Part shown: one piece after another, positions 52,984 to 61,970 of the stretch | How the letters are laid out: each line of letters opens with the position of its first letter | Numbering within the stretch: position 1 is the stretch's first letter | From: Streptomyces flavofungini | GTDB lineage: Bacteria; Actinomycetota; Actinomycetes; Streptomycetales; Streptomycetaceae | NCBI RefSeq assembly: GCF_030388665.1 | Contig: NZ_CP128846.1 | Span: 1,178,001 to 1,242,000 of the forward strand | Direction: 5' to 3' | DNA length: 64,000 nt | The notes under the pieces: model-generated | Databases searched by the model: none | Seen by the model: only the letters and a program-made list of their open reading frames with translations | Told to the model about the DNA's origin: nothing | Position numbers and translations under genes: made by a program

Positions 52984-53152
52984 GGCACCGACCGCCCCCG
53001 CACGCCCCCTCAACTCCCGTCAATACAGGACGCTTTCAGACATTAGTCCGAAAGTTTCGTCAGGGGCGCTCCAGCGCGCCGATCTTCCGGTGAGGATCGA
53101 CGGAGCCGTCCGGGGCAGCACCCGGGCGGACGACCCTGATCAGGGAGGAACC

Positions 53153-55186
53153 TTGGCATCACTTCCCCGGGCTCCCGGGAAGCGCCGCCCCGGCAGCCCT
53201 ACGCCGCCCGAACAGCTGCTCTTCGGCGGGCGGTTACGCGGTTCGTGGGGCTGGACCGCGCACGAACTGGCGCGCCTCAACGCGTCGTTCCTGTCGATCC
53301 TGCGACAGATCCCCCGTCTCTTCCGGCACACCGCGACGCTGGCGTGGCAGGCCGACCCGGCGGCGCTGGTGGTGGTCGCGGTGGCCCAGCTCGGCCAGGC
53401 GGCGGCGACCGCGTTCGGGCTGCTCGCCACCAACCGGGTCCTGGTGTCGCTGTTCGCCGCGGGACCGACGGCCGACCGGGTGCGCGACGCGCTGCCGTCC
53501 CTGGTGTGGGTGGCCGCCGCCAGCGCGTTCGCGGCGACGCTGCGGGCCGTGTCGTTCGCGGCGGCGGGCCGCCTCGGGCCGAAGGTGGAGCGGGTCGCGG
53601 GGCTTTCCATGATGAAGGAGGTCGTCCGCGTCGAGATGGAGCACATCGAACGCTCCGACTTCCACGCGGCCCTGGACTCCGGACAGCACGGCCAGACCGC
53701 GGCCCGCCGTCTCATCGAGCACACCCTCGGCATCGTCGAGGCCCTGATGGCGCTGCTCGCCGTGAGCGGGGTGCTCGCCGTGCTGCACCCGGTGCTGCTT
53801 CCGCTGCTGTTCGCGGTGGTGGTGCCCAAGGCCTGGGGCACGGTGCGGGCCGCTCGGCGCACCTACGAGTCGGTGCAGATCTGGCTGGAACACGTGCGCC
53901 AGCAAGGGGCGTTGCGGCGGCTGCTGATCTCCCAGAGGGCGGCGCCGGAGCTGCGGGTGCACGGTGCGGGCCCGTTCCTGCTCGACCAGTTCGACCAGAT
54001 GGCGGCGCAGGCCGCCGACGAGCAGACGCGCCTCGCGCACCTGGAGGCCCGCACCGATCTGACCACGTCCGCCCTGTCGGGCCTCACCGCGGCCGGGACC
54101 TACGCCCTGCTCGCGTGGCTCCTGACGCACGGTCACCTGCCGCTCGCGTCCGGCGCCACCGCCGCACTCGCGCTGACCAGCGGCACGGCGGGGCTGCGCC
54201 GCATGGTGTCGCACATCCACCACCTCTACGAACAGAGCCTGTTCATGAACGACTTGATCCGCGCCCGCGAGGAGGCGAAGAAGCGCGCCATTCCCGCGAC
54301 CGGCGTCCCGGTGCCGCAGCCGCCCGCCGTGATCGCGTTCGACCGGGTGAGCTTCCGCTATCCCGAGCGCGACACCCCGGCCCTCGACAACGTGTCCCTG
54401 ACCATCCGCAAGGGCCAGGTGATCGCGCTCGTCGGCGCGAACGGGTCGGGCAAGACGACCCTGAGCAAGCTCCTCGCGGGCCTGTACCTGCCCACGTCCG
54501 GCACCATCGCCTGGGACGGCACCGACCTGCGCGCGCTGCGCCGCGACGACGTCTTCGGCCATGTCGCCCTGGTCCTGCAGGACTTCCAGCGGTGGCCGTT
54601 CACCGCCCGCGCCAACGTCGCCATCAGCCGCCCCGCCGACATCCACGACGCCGCACGGCTCGACGCGGCGGCCGCGTACGCGGGCGCGGACCGTCTGCTC
54701 GACGAACTCCCGCACGGCTGGGAGACGTTGTGCGAGAAGGGCTACGAGGGCGGCATCGACCTGTCCGGCGGCCAGTGGCAGCGCATCGCCCTGGCCCGCG
54801 CCTACTTCCGCGACGCCGACATCCTCATCTGCGACGAGCCGACGAGCAGCATGGACCCCGCAGCCGAGATCGACGCCTTCCGCAAGATCCGCGCCCTCGC
54901 GTCGGCCGACCAGACGATCGTCCTGGTCACGCACCGCCTGCACAGCGTCAAGGAGGCCGACGTGATCTACGTCCTCGACGAGGGCAGACTCGTCGAACAG
55001 GGCGACTTCGCCACGCTGATGGCGGAGGGAACACCGTCCCCCGACGGACCGCGCCTGTTCCGGCGCCTGTTCGAACTCCAGTCGCTCCAGTACCGCACCG
55101 ACACCCTCGACGCGGTCCCCACGCAGCGCCGGCGGACCCCTGACGCTACGCCGGACCAGTCCCCCGCGGGCGGCGCAACCGGTTGA
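53153..55186 (+). CDS. ABC transporter, fused membrane and ATPase domains
   Basis: The 677-residue half-transporter has about 60 N-terminal cytoplasmic residues, membrane spans to about 390, then an ATPase with GANGSGKTT, LSGGQWQR, ILICDEPTSSMDP and VTHRLHSV. I chose TTG at 53153 because GGAGG lies 4 nt upstream; the frame is open further upstream, but only through repeats. It carries an in-frame TTA (53234-53236, Leu28), suggesting bldA-dependent translation. This architecture is common for exporters of ribosomal peptides (lanthipeptide-type), but I find no precursor or modifying enzyme nearby, so the substrate is unknown. It overlaps the convergent PucR-type gene by 41 bp. Confidence 0.9.
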   Translation: MASLPRAPGKRRPGSPTPPEQLLFGGRLRGSWGWTAHELARLNASFLSILRQIPRLFRHTATLAWQADPAALVVVAVAQLGQAAATAFGLLATNRVLVSLFAAGPTADRVRDALPSLVWVAAASAFAATLRAVSFAAAGRLGPKVERVAGLSMMKEVVRVEMEHIERSDFHAALDSGQHGQTAARRLIEHTLGIVEALMALLAVSGVLAVLHPVLLPLLFAVVVPKAWGTVRAARRTYESVQIWLEHVRQQGALRRLLISQRAAPELRVHGAGPFLLDQFDQMAAQAADEQTRLAHLEARTDLTTSALSGLTAAGTYALLAWLLTHGHLPLASGATAALALTSGTAGLRRMVSHIHHLYEQSLFMNDLIRAREEAKKRAIPATGVPVPQPPAVIAFDRVSFRYPERDTPALDNVSLTIRKGQVIALVGANGSGKTTLSKLLAGLYLPTSGTIAWDGTDLRALRRDDVFGHVALVLQDFQRWPFTARANVAISRPADIHDAARLDAAAAYAGADRLLDELPHGWETLCEKGYEGGIDLSGGQWQRIALARAYFRDADILICDEPTSSMDPAAEIDAFRKIRALASADQTIVLVTHRLHSVKEADVIYVLDEGRLVEQGDFATLMAEGTPSPDGPRLFRRLFELQSLQYRTDTLDAVPTQRRRTPDATPDQSPAGGATG

Positions 55187-57104
55187 GGCGCAGGGCCAGT
55201 TGGAGTTCGAGGGCTCGTTCGGGGCTGTTCCAGTCCGGACCCAGGAGGCGCGCGGTGCGGTCCAGGCGCTGCACGACGGTGTTGACGTGGACGTGCAGCG
55301 CGTCCTTCGCCCGGGACAGGCTCGCGCCCGCCTCGAAGTACGCGTCGAGGGTGCGGACGAGTTCGGTGCCGCGCCGGGCGTCGTAGTCGATGACGGGCCC
55401 GAGGACGCGCTGGACGTAGCCGTCGATGCCGTCGGCGTCCGTGTGGTCGCCGAGGAGCACGCCGACGAAGCCCAGGTCGGACAGGCTCGCGCCCTGGCCG
55501 CTGCGGCCGAGGACGGTCAGGGCGCGCAGACAGCGCAGCGCCTCGGCGTGGACGGCGGGCAGCCGGGCGGGCCCGTCGGCGGGTCCGGCGGCGCCGCACG
55601 TCACGGGCGCCCCGACGGCCCGCCCGAGGTCGGCGGACAGGCGCTCGGCGAGCGGCCCCGGCGCGCCGGTGGGCGCGAGCAGGACGACGTGGCCGCCCTG
55701 GGGTCCGGCGAGGCCGCGCAGGGTGCGGGCGTGCCGGGCGGCCTCGGTCAGCAGACGGGTGCGCAGCTCGCCCTCGCAGGTCAGGACGAGCACGGAGGTC
55801 GGCTCCGCGAGGTCGACGCCGACGCGACGGGCGCGCAGGCACAGGCGCCCGGCGCGGCGCGGGTCGCCGGCGTGGGCGGCGGTGAGCAGGTCGTCGAGGA
55901 GTTCGCCGCGCACCCGGTCCTCCGCCTCGGCCACGGAGCGGCGCAGGAGCAGCAGCAACGCCGTGTCCAGGCCCGCGCGTTCGAAGAGGCGCCGGTCGCT
56001 GTCGGTGAGGTCGGGGCGGCCGCTGAGCGCGATGCTGCCGAGCGGTTCGGGCCCGGCGAGCACGGCGGACACCCAGACGCCGTCGACGGCCACGGCGTGC
56101 CCGCTGGCGCGGGAGGCGGCGACGCCCCGGGCGGGCGCGGTCGCCGACCGGTCGCCGACGCGGGCCAGTTCGCTGCCGTCGGCGTCCTGGACGACGAGGC
56201 CGCCGTCGAGGAGCGCGGCGATCTCGGCGGCGAGGTCGGGCACGTCGCCGCCGCGCAGCACCAGGTCGGTGAGCCGGTCGTGGGTCTCGGCGGCGCGCCG
56301 CATGGCCTCGCTCTGGGCGCGGGCGGTGGCGGTCGCCGCGTTGAGTTCGACCAGGGCGGCGCGGGTCTCCTCCAGGAGGCGGGCGCTGTCGATGGCGACG
56401 GCCGCGTGGTCGGCGAGCGAGGCGAGCAGCGCGATCTGGTCGGGGGCGAAGTCGCGCGGGGTGCGGTCGCCCGCGAACAGGACGCCGATGACGCGGCTGC
56501 CGACGCGCAGCGGTACGCCGAGGATGCCGCGCAGGCCCTCCTCGCCCACGCCCGCGTCGATGACGGCGGTGTGCTTGAAGCGGGTGTCGGCGCGGTAGTC
56601 GGCGCTGGCGTAGGGCCGGGCGGTCTGCGCGACCAGACCGCCGAGCCCCTCCCCCATGCCGAGCCGCAGCTGCTGGAACTTCGCGGACGTCGAGCCGTCG
56701 GTGACCCGCATGAATGTGTCGCCCTCGGCGGGGGCGTTGAGGGTCAGGTACGCCACGTCGGTGCGCAGGAGCAGCCGCGCGCGGCGGACGATGGCGCGCA
56801 GGACCGCGTCGAGGTCGCTGAGGGCCGCGAGGTCGCCCGCGGTGTCGAACAGCGCGGACAGCTCGGCCTCGCGGCGCCGGTGCTGGTCGAGGGTGCGGCG
56901 GATGCCGAGGGCGGTCTCGGTGGCCGCCTCGACGCGGGCCAGTTCCGCCGGTCCCGCCCCCGCGTCCCGGGCCGCGGCGGCGGCCCCGGCGAAGCTCTCG
57001 GCGGGGGCCTGCCGTCCGAGCAGGTCGAGCAGGTGCCACAGCGCGTCGGCGACGGTGCCGCCGGGCGCCTGTGGCCGGGTGGTGCGGGGGCGGGCGGATG
57101 CCAT
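55146..57104 (-). CDS. GAF-domain PucR/CdaR-type transcriptional regulator
   Basis: The 652-residue regulator has a short helical N-terminus, a GAF sensor domain at about residues 95-235 (LRTDVAYLTL...LRGILGVPLRVG..VIGVLFAGDR), a middle region, and a C-terminal PucR HTH (LDAYFEAGASLSRAKDALHVHVNTVVQRLDR). Members respond to small metabolites and control catabolic genes. It follows the SDR and MHS transporter genes in the same direction, so it probably regulates that operon. Its 3' end overlaps the convergent ABC gene by 41 bp. Confidence 0.93.
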   Translation of the reverse strand: MASARPRTTRPQAPGGTVADALWHLLDLLGRQAPAESFAGAAAAARDAGAGPAELARVEAATETALGIRRTLDQHRRREAELSALFDTAGDLAALSDLDAVLRAIVRRARLLLRTDVAYLTLNAPAEGDTFMRVTDGSTSAKFQQLRLGMGEGLGGLVAQTARPYASADYRADTRFKHTAVIDAGVGEEGLRGILGVPLRVGSRVIGVLFAGDRTPRDFAPDQIALLASLADHAAVAIDSARLLEETRAALVELNAATATARAQSEAMRRAAETHDRLTDLVLRGGDVPDLAAEIAALLDGGLVVQDADGSELARVGDRSATAPARGVAASRASGHAVAVDGVWVSAVLAGPEPLGSIALSGRPDLTDSDRRLFERAGLDTALLLLLRRSVAEAEDRVRGELLDDLLTAAHAGDPRRAGRLCLRARRVGVDLAEPTSVLVLTCEGELRTRLLTEAARHARTLRGLAGPQGGHVVLLAPTGAPGPLAERLSADLGRAVGAPVTCGAAGPADGPARLPAVHAEALRCLRALTVLGRSGQGASLSDLGFVGVLLGDHTDADGIDGYVQRVLGPVIDYDARRGTELVRTLDAYFEAGASLSRAKDALHVHVNTVVQRLDRTARLLGPDWNSPERALELQLALRLNRLRRPRGTGPA

Positions 57105-57140
57105 GGGTGGTGGCTGCCTTCCGGGGTGCGGTGCGGGTGC

Positions 57141-58529
57141 TCAGGACAGTTCGCCGGAGCGTACTGCCGTCTCCGCGACGGGCGCCGCCGGTGCCGGGGA
57201 CGGGCCCGCAGCCGGGCTCTCGCCGGCCTCGGTGCGCAGGTCCCTGCCCCGGGTCTCGCGGGCGAGGGCCACGGTCACCGTCGTCACCACGGCGGCCAGG
57301 CACAGGTACAGGGCGACGGGGACGGAGGAGTCGTACTCCCTGAGGAGTTCCACGGCGATGATCGGGGCGAGCGCTCCCGCGACGATCGAGGCGAGCTGGG
57401 AGCCCATGGACGCGCCGGAGTAGCGGACCTTGGTGTCGAACATCTCGGAGATGAAGGCGGCCTGCGGCCCGTACATGGCGCCGTGGAACAGCAGCCCCAC
57501 CGTCACCGCCGCGGTGATCACCGCGAACGACTCCGAGTCGACGAGGCCGAAGAACGCGAAGGCCCACAGCGCCATGCCCACCGACCCGATGAGGGTCACC
57601 GGGCGCCGCCCGATCCGGTCCGAGAGCGCGCCCCAGGCCGGGATGGTGACGAAGTGCACGGCGGAGCCGATCAGGACGGCGTTGAGGGCGGTGCTCTTCG
57701 GCAGGTCGAGGTGTTTGGTGACGTACACGAGCACGAAGGAGGTGAGGACGTAGTACGAGATGTTCTCGCCGAAGCGGGTGCCGATCGCGGTGAGGACCTC
57801 CCGCCAGTTCCTGCGGAACACCTCCACGACGGGCGCCTCGTCCTTGGCTCCGTGCGCGGCGGCCGCCTCCGCCCTGGCCTGTGCTTCGAGGAAGACCGGC
57901 GACTCGGAGACGGACAGGCGGATCCACAGGCCGACCATCACCAGGACGCCGGAGAGCAGGAACGGCACCCGCCAGCCCCAGGCCTGGAAGGTGGCCTCGG
58001 ACTGCACGGCGGCGAGCAGCGCGAGCACTCCGGTGGCGAGGAGGTTGCCGCCGGGCGCCCCTGACTGCGGCCAGGAGGCCCAGAAGCCGCGGTGCTTGTC
58101 GCCCCCGTGCTCGGACACGATCAGCACGGCGCCGCCCCACTCCCCGCCGAGCGCGAAGCCCTGCACGAGGCGGAGGAGGGTCAGGAGGATGGGCGCGCCG
58201 ACACCGATCGCGTCGTACGTGGGCAGCAGGCCCATCGCGAACGTCGCGCCGCCCATCAGGAGCAGGCTGAGCACGAGCAGCTTCTTGCGGCCGACCTTGT
58301 CGCCGAAGTGCCCGAAGACGACGCCGCCGAGCGGCCGGGCGAGGAAGCCGATGGCGTAGGTGAGGAAGGCGATGAGGGTGCCGGTGAGCGGGTCGGCGGT
58401 GGGGAAGAAGATCTCGTTGAAGACGAGGGCGGCGGCGGAGCCGTAGAGGAAGAAGTCGTACCACTCGATGGTGGTGCCGACGAGGCTGGCACCGACGATC
58501 TTGCCGATGCTGCTGCGGGGACGGGCCAT
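57141..58529 (-). CDS. MFS transporter, metabolite:H+ symporter (MHS) family
   Basis: The 462-residue membrane protein has twelve predicted spans and MHS landmarks: SLVGTTIEWYDFFLYG at the start, GHFGDKVGRKK in loop 2-3, GGEWGGAVLIVSEH, and RYSGASMGSQL. The family imports small organic acids or osmolytes (ProP, KgtP, ShiA). The ATG at 58529 follows GGTGA; a GTG three codons upstream is possible. It lies between an SDR resembling 3-hydroxybutyrate dehydrogenase and a PucR-type regulator, so uptake of a hydroxy acid or related substrate is a reasonable guess. Confidence 0.92.
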   Translation of the reverse strand: MARPRSSIGKIVGASLVGTTIEWYDFFLYGSAAALVFNEIFFPTADPLTGTLIAFLTYAIGFLARPLGGVVFGHFGDKVGRKKLLVLSLLLMGGATFAMGLLPTYDAIGVGAPILLTLLRLVQGFALGGEWGGAVLIVSEHGGDKHRGFWASWPQSGAPGGNLLATGVLALLAAVQSEATFQAWGWRVPFLLSGVLVMVGLWIRLSVSESPVFLEAQARAEAAAAHGAKDEAPVVEVFRRNWREVLTAIGTRFGENISYYVLTSFVLVYVTKHLDLPKSTALNAVLIGSAVHFVTIPAWGALSDRIGRRPVTLIGSVGMALWAFAFFGLVDSESFAVITAAVTVGLLFHGAMYGPQAAFISEMFDTKVRYSGASMGSQLASIVAGALAPIIAVELLREYDSSVPVALYLCLAAVVTTVTVALARETRGRDLRTEAGESPAAGPSPAPAAPVAETAVRSGELS

Positions 58530-58607
58530 GGGGATCACCGGGTTTCACTCGCGGGTGGCACAGGCATGAGCGGGGAGGCCGGGAGGCGTCGGGGGGCGGT
58601 CAGGGGG

Positions 58608-59408
58608 TCAGGTGGCGGCCCAGCCGCCGTCCATCGACAGGGACGCGCCGGTGACGAAGCCGCTGTGGGGGCCGCACAGCCACAGGACGGCCGCGGCGAC
58701 CTCCTCGGGTTCGATGAGGCGCTTCAGGGGCGAGCGGGCGAGCAGCACCTCGGCGACGACGGCGTCGTCGCTGATGCGGTGGGCGGCGGCCTGGTCGTGG
58801 ATCTGCCCCTGCACGAGCGGGGTGCGTACGTAGCCGGGGCTGACGCAGTTGCTGGTCACGCCGTGCGGGGCGCCCTCGACGGCGGTGACCTTGCTCAGGC
58901 CCTCCAGGGCGTGCTTGGCGGCGACGTAGGCGCTCTTGTAGGCGCTGGCGCGGTGCCCGTGGACGCTGGAGATGTTGACGACGCGCCCCCAGCCGCGGGC
59001 GTACATGTGCGGCAGGCTCTGCCGCAGGAGCAGGAACGGGGCGGTGACCATCACCTGCTGGATCAGCGCGAACCGCGCGGGCGGGAACTGGGCGATGGGC
59101 GCGATGTGCTGGAGTCCGGCGCTGTTGACGAGGATGTCGACGTCCGTCGGCAGCGCGGCGACGGCGTCGGCGTCGGCGAGGTCGGTGGTGTGCGCGTGGC
59201 CGCCGACGGTGTCCGCGACGGCCTTGGCGGCGGCCGCGTCGATGTCGGCGACGTGGAGCTCGGCGCCCGCGGCCGCGAGGGCCGCGGCGCAGGCGCGGCC
59301 GATGCCGCTGCCGCCGCCGGTGACGAGGGCGACGCGGCCGTTGAGGCCGACGGCGCCCGGGGCGGCCGGAGTCGGGGCGCCGGGCGTGGGGTGTGGTCCG
59401 CTGGTCAT
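58608..59408 (-). CDS. Short-chain dehydrogenase, 3-hydroxybutyrate dehydrogenase-like
   Basis: The 266-residue NAD(P)-dependent SDR has cofactor motif TGGGSGIGRA near residue 30, NSAG in the usual place, and catalytic Ser with YVAAKHALEG (Tyr-x-x-x-Lys). NCVSPGYVRTPLVQGQI and the C-terminal SMDGGW match the 3-hydroxybutyrate dehydrogenase subgroup. I chose the ATG at 59408 for family length, although no strong ribosome site precedes it; ATGs at 59417 and 59423 are alternatives. It is first in an apparent operon with the MHS transporter and PucR-type regulator. Confidence 0.9.
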   Translation of the reverse strand: MTSGPHPTPGAPTPAAPGAVGLNGRVALVTGGGSGIGRACAAALAAAGAELHVADIDAAAAKAVADTVGGHAHTTDLADADAVAALPTDVDILVNSAGLQHIAPIAQFPPARFALIQQVMVTAPFLLLRQSLPHMYARGWGRVVNISSVHGHRASAYKSAYVAAKHALEGLSKVTAVEGAPHGVTSNCVSPGYVRTPLVQGQIHDQAAAHRISDDAVVAEVLLARSPLKRLIEPEEVAAAVLWLCGPHSGFVTGASLSMDGGWAAT

Positions 59409-59613
59409 GGCCGGAAACATAGGCATGGCACGGAGCGAGGCCCATGTGGCTCGGCGCCACACTCCGGCTCGGCCTCATGGCGGTGGCCGCCATGATGAGG
59501 GCGCATCTGCCGGTGGGACCGCCGCGTCGGGCGCTTGCGTTCAACTCGGGTTGAGCGGGCAGGGTGGCGTGCCACCGGCCGCCTGACCTGGGCGGCGTGC
59601 GCGGAGGTGGAAT

Positions 59614-61251
59614 GTGAACGGATCGCTGGACCTGTCCCCGCCCCTGGCCCTCACCCTGTCCGAGACCGCCCGCGCGCTGCGGGACGGCACCGTGACCAGC
59701 GTCGGCCTCACCGAGGCGGCCATCGCGGCGGCGGACCGGCACGACGGGCCGCTCGGGGTGTATCTGGCGCGGTTCGACGAACGGGCGCGGGCGGCGGCCC
59801 GGCGCGCGGACGAGGAGTTGGCGCGCGGGTTCGACCGCGGCCCGCTGCACGGGATCCCGTTCGGCGTGAAGGACACGATCGCGGTGGCCGACGGGCCGAC
59901 CACCGCGCAGAGCCTCGTCCACGACCGGGCCTGGTGGGCAGGGCGGGACGCGCCGGTGGTGGCGCGGCTGCGCGCGGCGGGCGCGGTGCTCACCGGGAAG
60001 ACGACGGCGATGGAGTTCGGCTGCGGGCTCCCCGAGGAGGACAAGCCGTTCCCGTTCCCGCGCAACCCGTGGCGGCCCGACCGGTGGGCCGGGGGCTCCA
60101 GTTCGGGCTCGGCGAGCGGTGTCGCGGCGGGCCTCTTCGCGGCCGCGCTCGGCAGTGACACGGGCGGGAGCGTCCGCATGCCCGCCGCGTTCTGCGGGGT
60201 CAGCGGGTTGCTGCCGACGTTCGGGCGGGTGCCGACGGCCGGGTGTGTGCCGCTCGGGTACAGCCTGGACCGGGTGGGACCGCTGGCGCGCGGCGCGCGG
60301 GACTGCTCGGTGGTGCTGAGCGTGATCGCCGGGGCGCGGGACGGGGGCTCGGGCGGTACGGCATCCGGCGGAAGCGGCGCCAGGAGCGGTGGCGGTGGTG
60401 CAGGGAGTGGTGGCGGTGGTGCGGGGAGCGGTCGCGGCCGTGCGGCGGGCAGCGGCGGGCGTGCGGCGGGCACCCGTGGCGGGGGCGTCGCGAGCGGCGT
60501 CGCCGCGGGCGGTCTCGAAGTCCCCTTCTCCGAGCCCCCGTTCGGCGGCGATCTGGCCGGGCTGCGGATCGGCGTCGCACGCGAGCACCACTTCCCCGCC
60601 GACGGCGACCCCGCGCTGCCCGGGGTGTTCGACGCGGCCGTTGCGGTGCTCACCGGCCTGGGCGCGGATGCGGTGGAGGTGCGGCTGCCGTACTGGCGGG
60701 AGCTGATCACGACGGTGTTCGTGACGGCGTCCTGCGAGGGGCTCGCCCACCACCGCGCCGAGCTGTCCCGCCGCTGGCACGACTACAGCGTGGCCGCGCG
60801 CGGGCTCCTGGCGACGGGCGCGCTCCTGTCGGGCGCCGACTACGTCCAGGCGCAGCGCGTGCGCTCGGTGGCGCAGCGGGCCGTGGACGCCCTGTTCGCG
60901 GACGTGGACGTGATCGTGTGCCCGACGGCGTCGATCGCGGCGCCTCCGTTCGACGCCCTGGCGGACGCGGCGGGCCACCAGGACCACGCGGGCGTGTTCG
61001 GCAAGGTCCACACGCCGTACTGGAGCGCGCTGGCCAACCCCGTCCTCGCGGTCCCGATGGGCTTCACCGGGGCCGGGCTCCCGCTGTCGCTGCAGATCGC
61101 GGGGCCGGTGGCGGACGAGGCGACGGTCCTGCGGGCCGGGGACGCGTTCCAGGAGCGCACCGACTGGCACCGGCGCGCCCCCGATCCGGCGGCGTTCACG
61201 GCACCGGTGCCGTGCGGCCCGGCCGGTGCCGCCGCGCGGGTGGACGCATGA
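59614..61251 (+). CDS. Amidase-signature hydrolase (GatA/AtzE family)
   Basis: The 545-residue cytoplasmic amidase has its Ser-cisSer-Lys triad in place: Lys86 in FGVKDT, the cis-Ser in GGSSSGSASG (near 162) and the nucleophile Ser186 in DTGGSVRMP. Residues about 243-299 are a Gly/Ser/Ala-rich repeat insert absent from typical members. The GTG at 59614 follows GGAGGTGG. Its stop overlaps the start of a small AtzG-like gene. The substrate is unknown. Because a guanidino-polyketide pathway needs a 4-guanidinobutyramide amidase it might serve the PKS, but it is 17 kb beyond the cluster edge and beside catabolic genes, so I consider that unlikely. Confidence 0.92.
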   Translation: MNGSLDLSPPLALTLSETARALRDGTVTSVGLTEAAIAAADRHDGPLGVYLARFDERARAAARRADEELARGFDRGPLHGIPFGVKDTIAVADGPTTAQSLVHDRAWWAGRDAPVVARLRAAGAVLTGKTTAMEFGCGLPEEDKPFPFPRNPWRPDRWAGGSSSGSASGVAAGLFAAALGSDTGGSVRMPAAFCGVSGLLPTFGRVPTAGCVPLGYSLDRVGPLARGARDCSVVLSVIAGARDGGSGGTASGGSGARSGGGGAGSGGGGAGSGRGRAAGSGGRAAGTRGGGVASGVAAGGLEVPFSEPPFGGDLAGLRIGVAREHHFPADGDPALPGVFDAAVAVLTGLGADAVEVRLPYWRELITTVFVTASCEGLAHHRAELSRRWHDYSVAARGLLATGALLSGADYVQAQRVRSVAQRAVDALFADVDVIVCPTASIAAPPFDALADAAGHQDHAGVFGKVHTPYWSALANPVLAVPMGFTGAGLPLSLQIAGPVADEATVLRAGDAFQERTDWHRRAPDPAAFTAPVPCGPAGAAARVDA

Positions 61252-61583
61252 CCGCGCGCCACGGCGAGGGGGCCGGTCGGCAGGACAACGACGTCAGGGT
61301 GCGGAGCCTGCTGGCCGCCGCTCACCTCCCCGTGGGCGAACGGGAGATCGCCGGGCTCGTGGCGGCGTACGCCTCGCAGCGCCCGGCGGTGGACGCGCTC
61401 TTCGACGTACCGGAGGCCTCTGCGGACGCGGCGTCGGAGGCGGCTGACGCGCGGCCCGTCCTGCGCCGGGAGGTCGTCGTGCCGGACGGCCGGCGGGCGT
61501 CGCCCAGGGGCACGGTCGCGCGGAAGTCGGGGCAGCGCTCCAGGTCGTGGCCGTGGGTGCAGGAGAGCAGTCCGCCGAGGTAG
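61248..61583 (+). CDS. Small amidase-partner protein, AtzG/GatC-like
   Basis: The 111-residue protein starts at ATG 61248 inside the amidase stop (ATGA overlap). Its core (VRSLLAAAHLPVGEREIAGL, then AAYASQRPAVDALFDVPEA) resembles the short helical partners that follow AtzE-like amidases and stabilise them. The C-terminal 40 or so residues look like translated antisense of the MerR gene and may be meaningless. It overlaps that convergent gene by 262 bp. Confidence 0.65.
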   Translation: MTARHGEGAGRQDNDVRVRSLLAAAHLPVGEREIAGLVAAYASQRPAVDALFDVPEASADAASEAADARPVLRREVVVPDGRRASPRGTVARKSGQRSRSWPWVQESSPPR

Positions 61584-61888
61584 GCGCGGGCGGCGTCGAG
61601 TTCGGCGATGCGGTCCTGGAGTTCGGCGATGCGGGCGTGCACGGTCCGCTGCCAGTCGGCGGCGGAGCCCTCGCGGCTGAGCAGGGTGCCGATCTCCTCG
61701 ATGGACATGCGGCCGGTCTCGCGCCACCGCTTGATCAGCGCCACGCGGTAGACCTGCTCGCTGTCGAAGTACCGCCGCCCGGAGCGCCGGTGCGGCGTCA
61801 GGAGGCCGCGCCGCTCCCAGTAGTGCAGCGTGGACAGCGGAAGGCCGAGGCGGTCCGCCACGTCCCGTATCGGGGTGAGGTCGTCCAT
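61322..61888 (-). CDS. MerR-family transcriptional regulator
   Basis: The 188-residue protein has a MerR HTH at the N-terminus (IRDVADRLGLPLSTLHYWERRGLL, then RYFDSEQVYRVALIKRWRETGRMS) and a dimerisation helix (ARIAELQDRIAELDAARAYL) followed by CTHGHDLERCPDF. Three cysteines or histidines in the last motif could bind metal or a ligand. Beyond that, about 60 Ser/Ala/Arg-rich residues are encoded antisense to the amidase partner and are unlike the family. I chose the ATG at 61888; a GTG at 61918 is possible. Confidence 0.82.
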   Translation of the reverse strand: MDDLTPIRDVADRLGLPLSTLHYWERRGLLTPHRRSGRRYFDSEQVYRVALIKRWRETGRMSIEEIGTLLSREGSAADWQRTVHARIAELQDRIAELDAARAYLGGLLSCTHGHDLERCPDFRATVPLGDARRPSGTTTSRRRTGRASAASDAASAEASGTSKSASTAGRCEAYAATSPAISRSPTGR

Positions 61889-61932
61889 GACCCCATGGTC
61901 CACCGGCGCGTGGCGCACCGTGCGGGTGGTGC

Positions 61933-61964
61933 CGGTGAGGGGGCGGTCGTACGCCCCCTCACCG
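61933..61964 (-). terminator. Hairpin terminator after the phospholipase gene
   Basis: Arms CGGTGAGGGGGCG (61933-61945) and CGCCCCCTCACCG (61952-61964) form a perfect 13-bp stem with a 6-nt loop, directly after the phospholipase stop and before the MerR start on the same strand. Confidence 0.85.
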
Positions 61965-61970
61965 ACGGGG

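Noticed and set aside
52634..53152. N-terminal extension of the 53153 ABC transporter
   Set aside because: The frame is open, but it runs through the 27-bp repeats and antisense of the MFS remnant. The ribosome site and family length favour the TTG at 53153.
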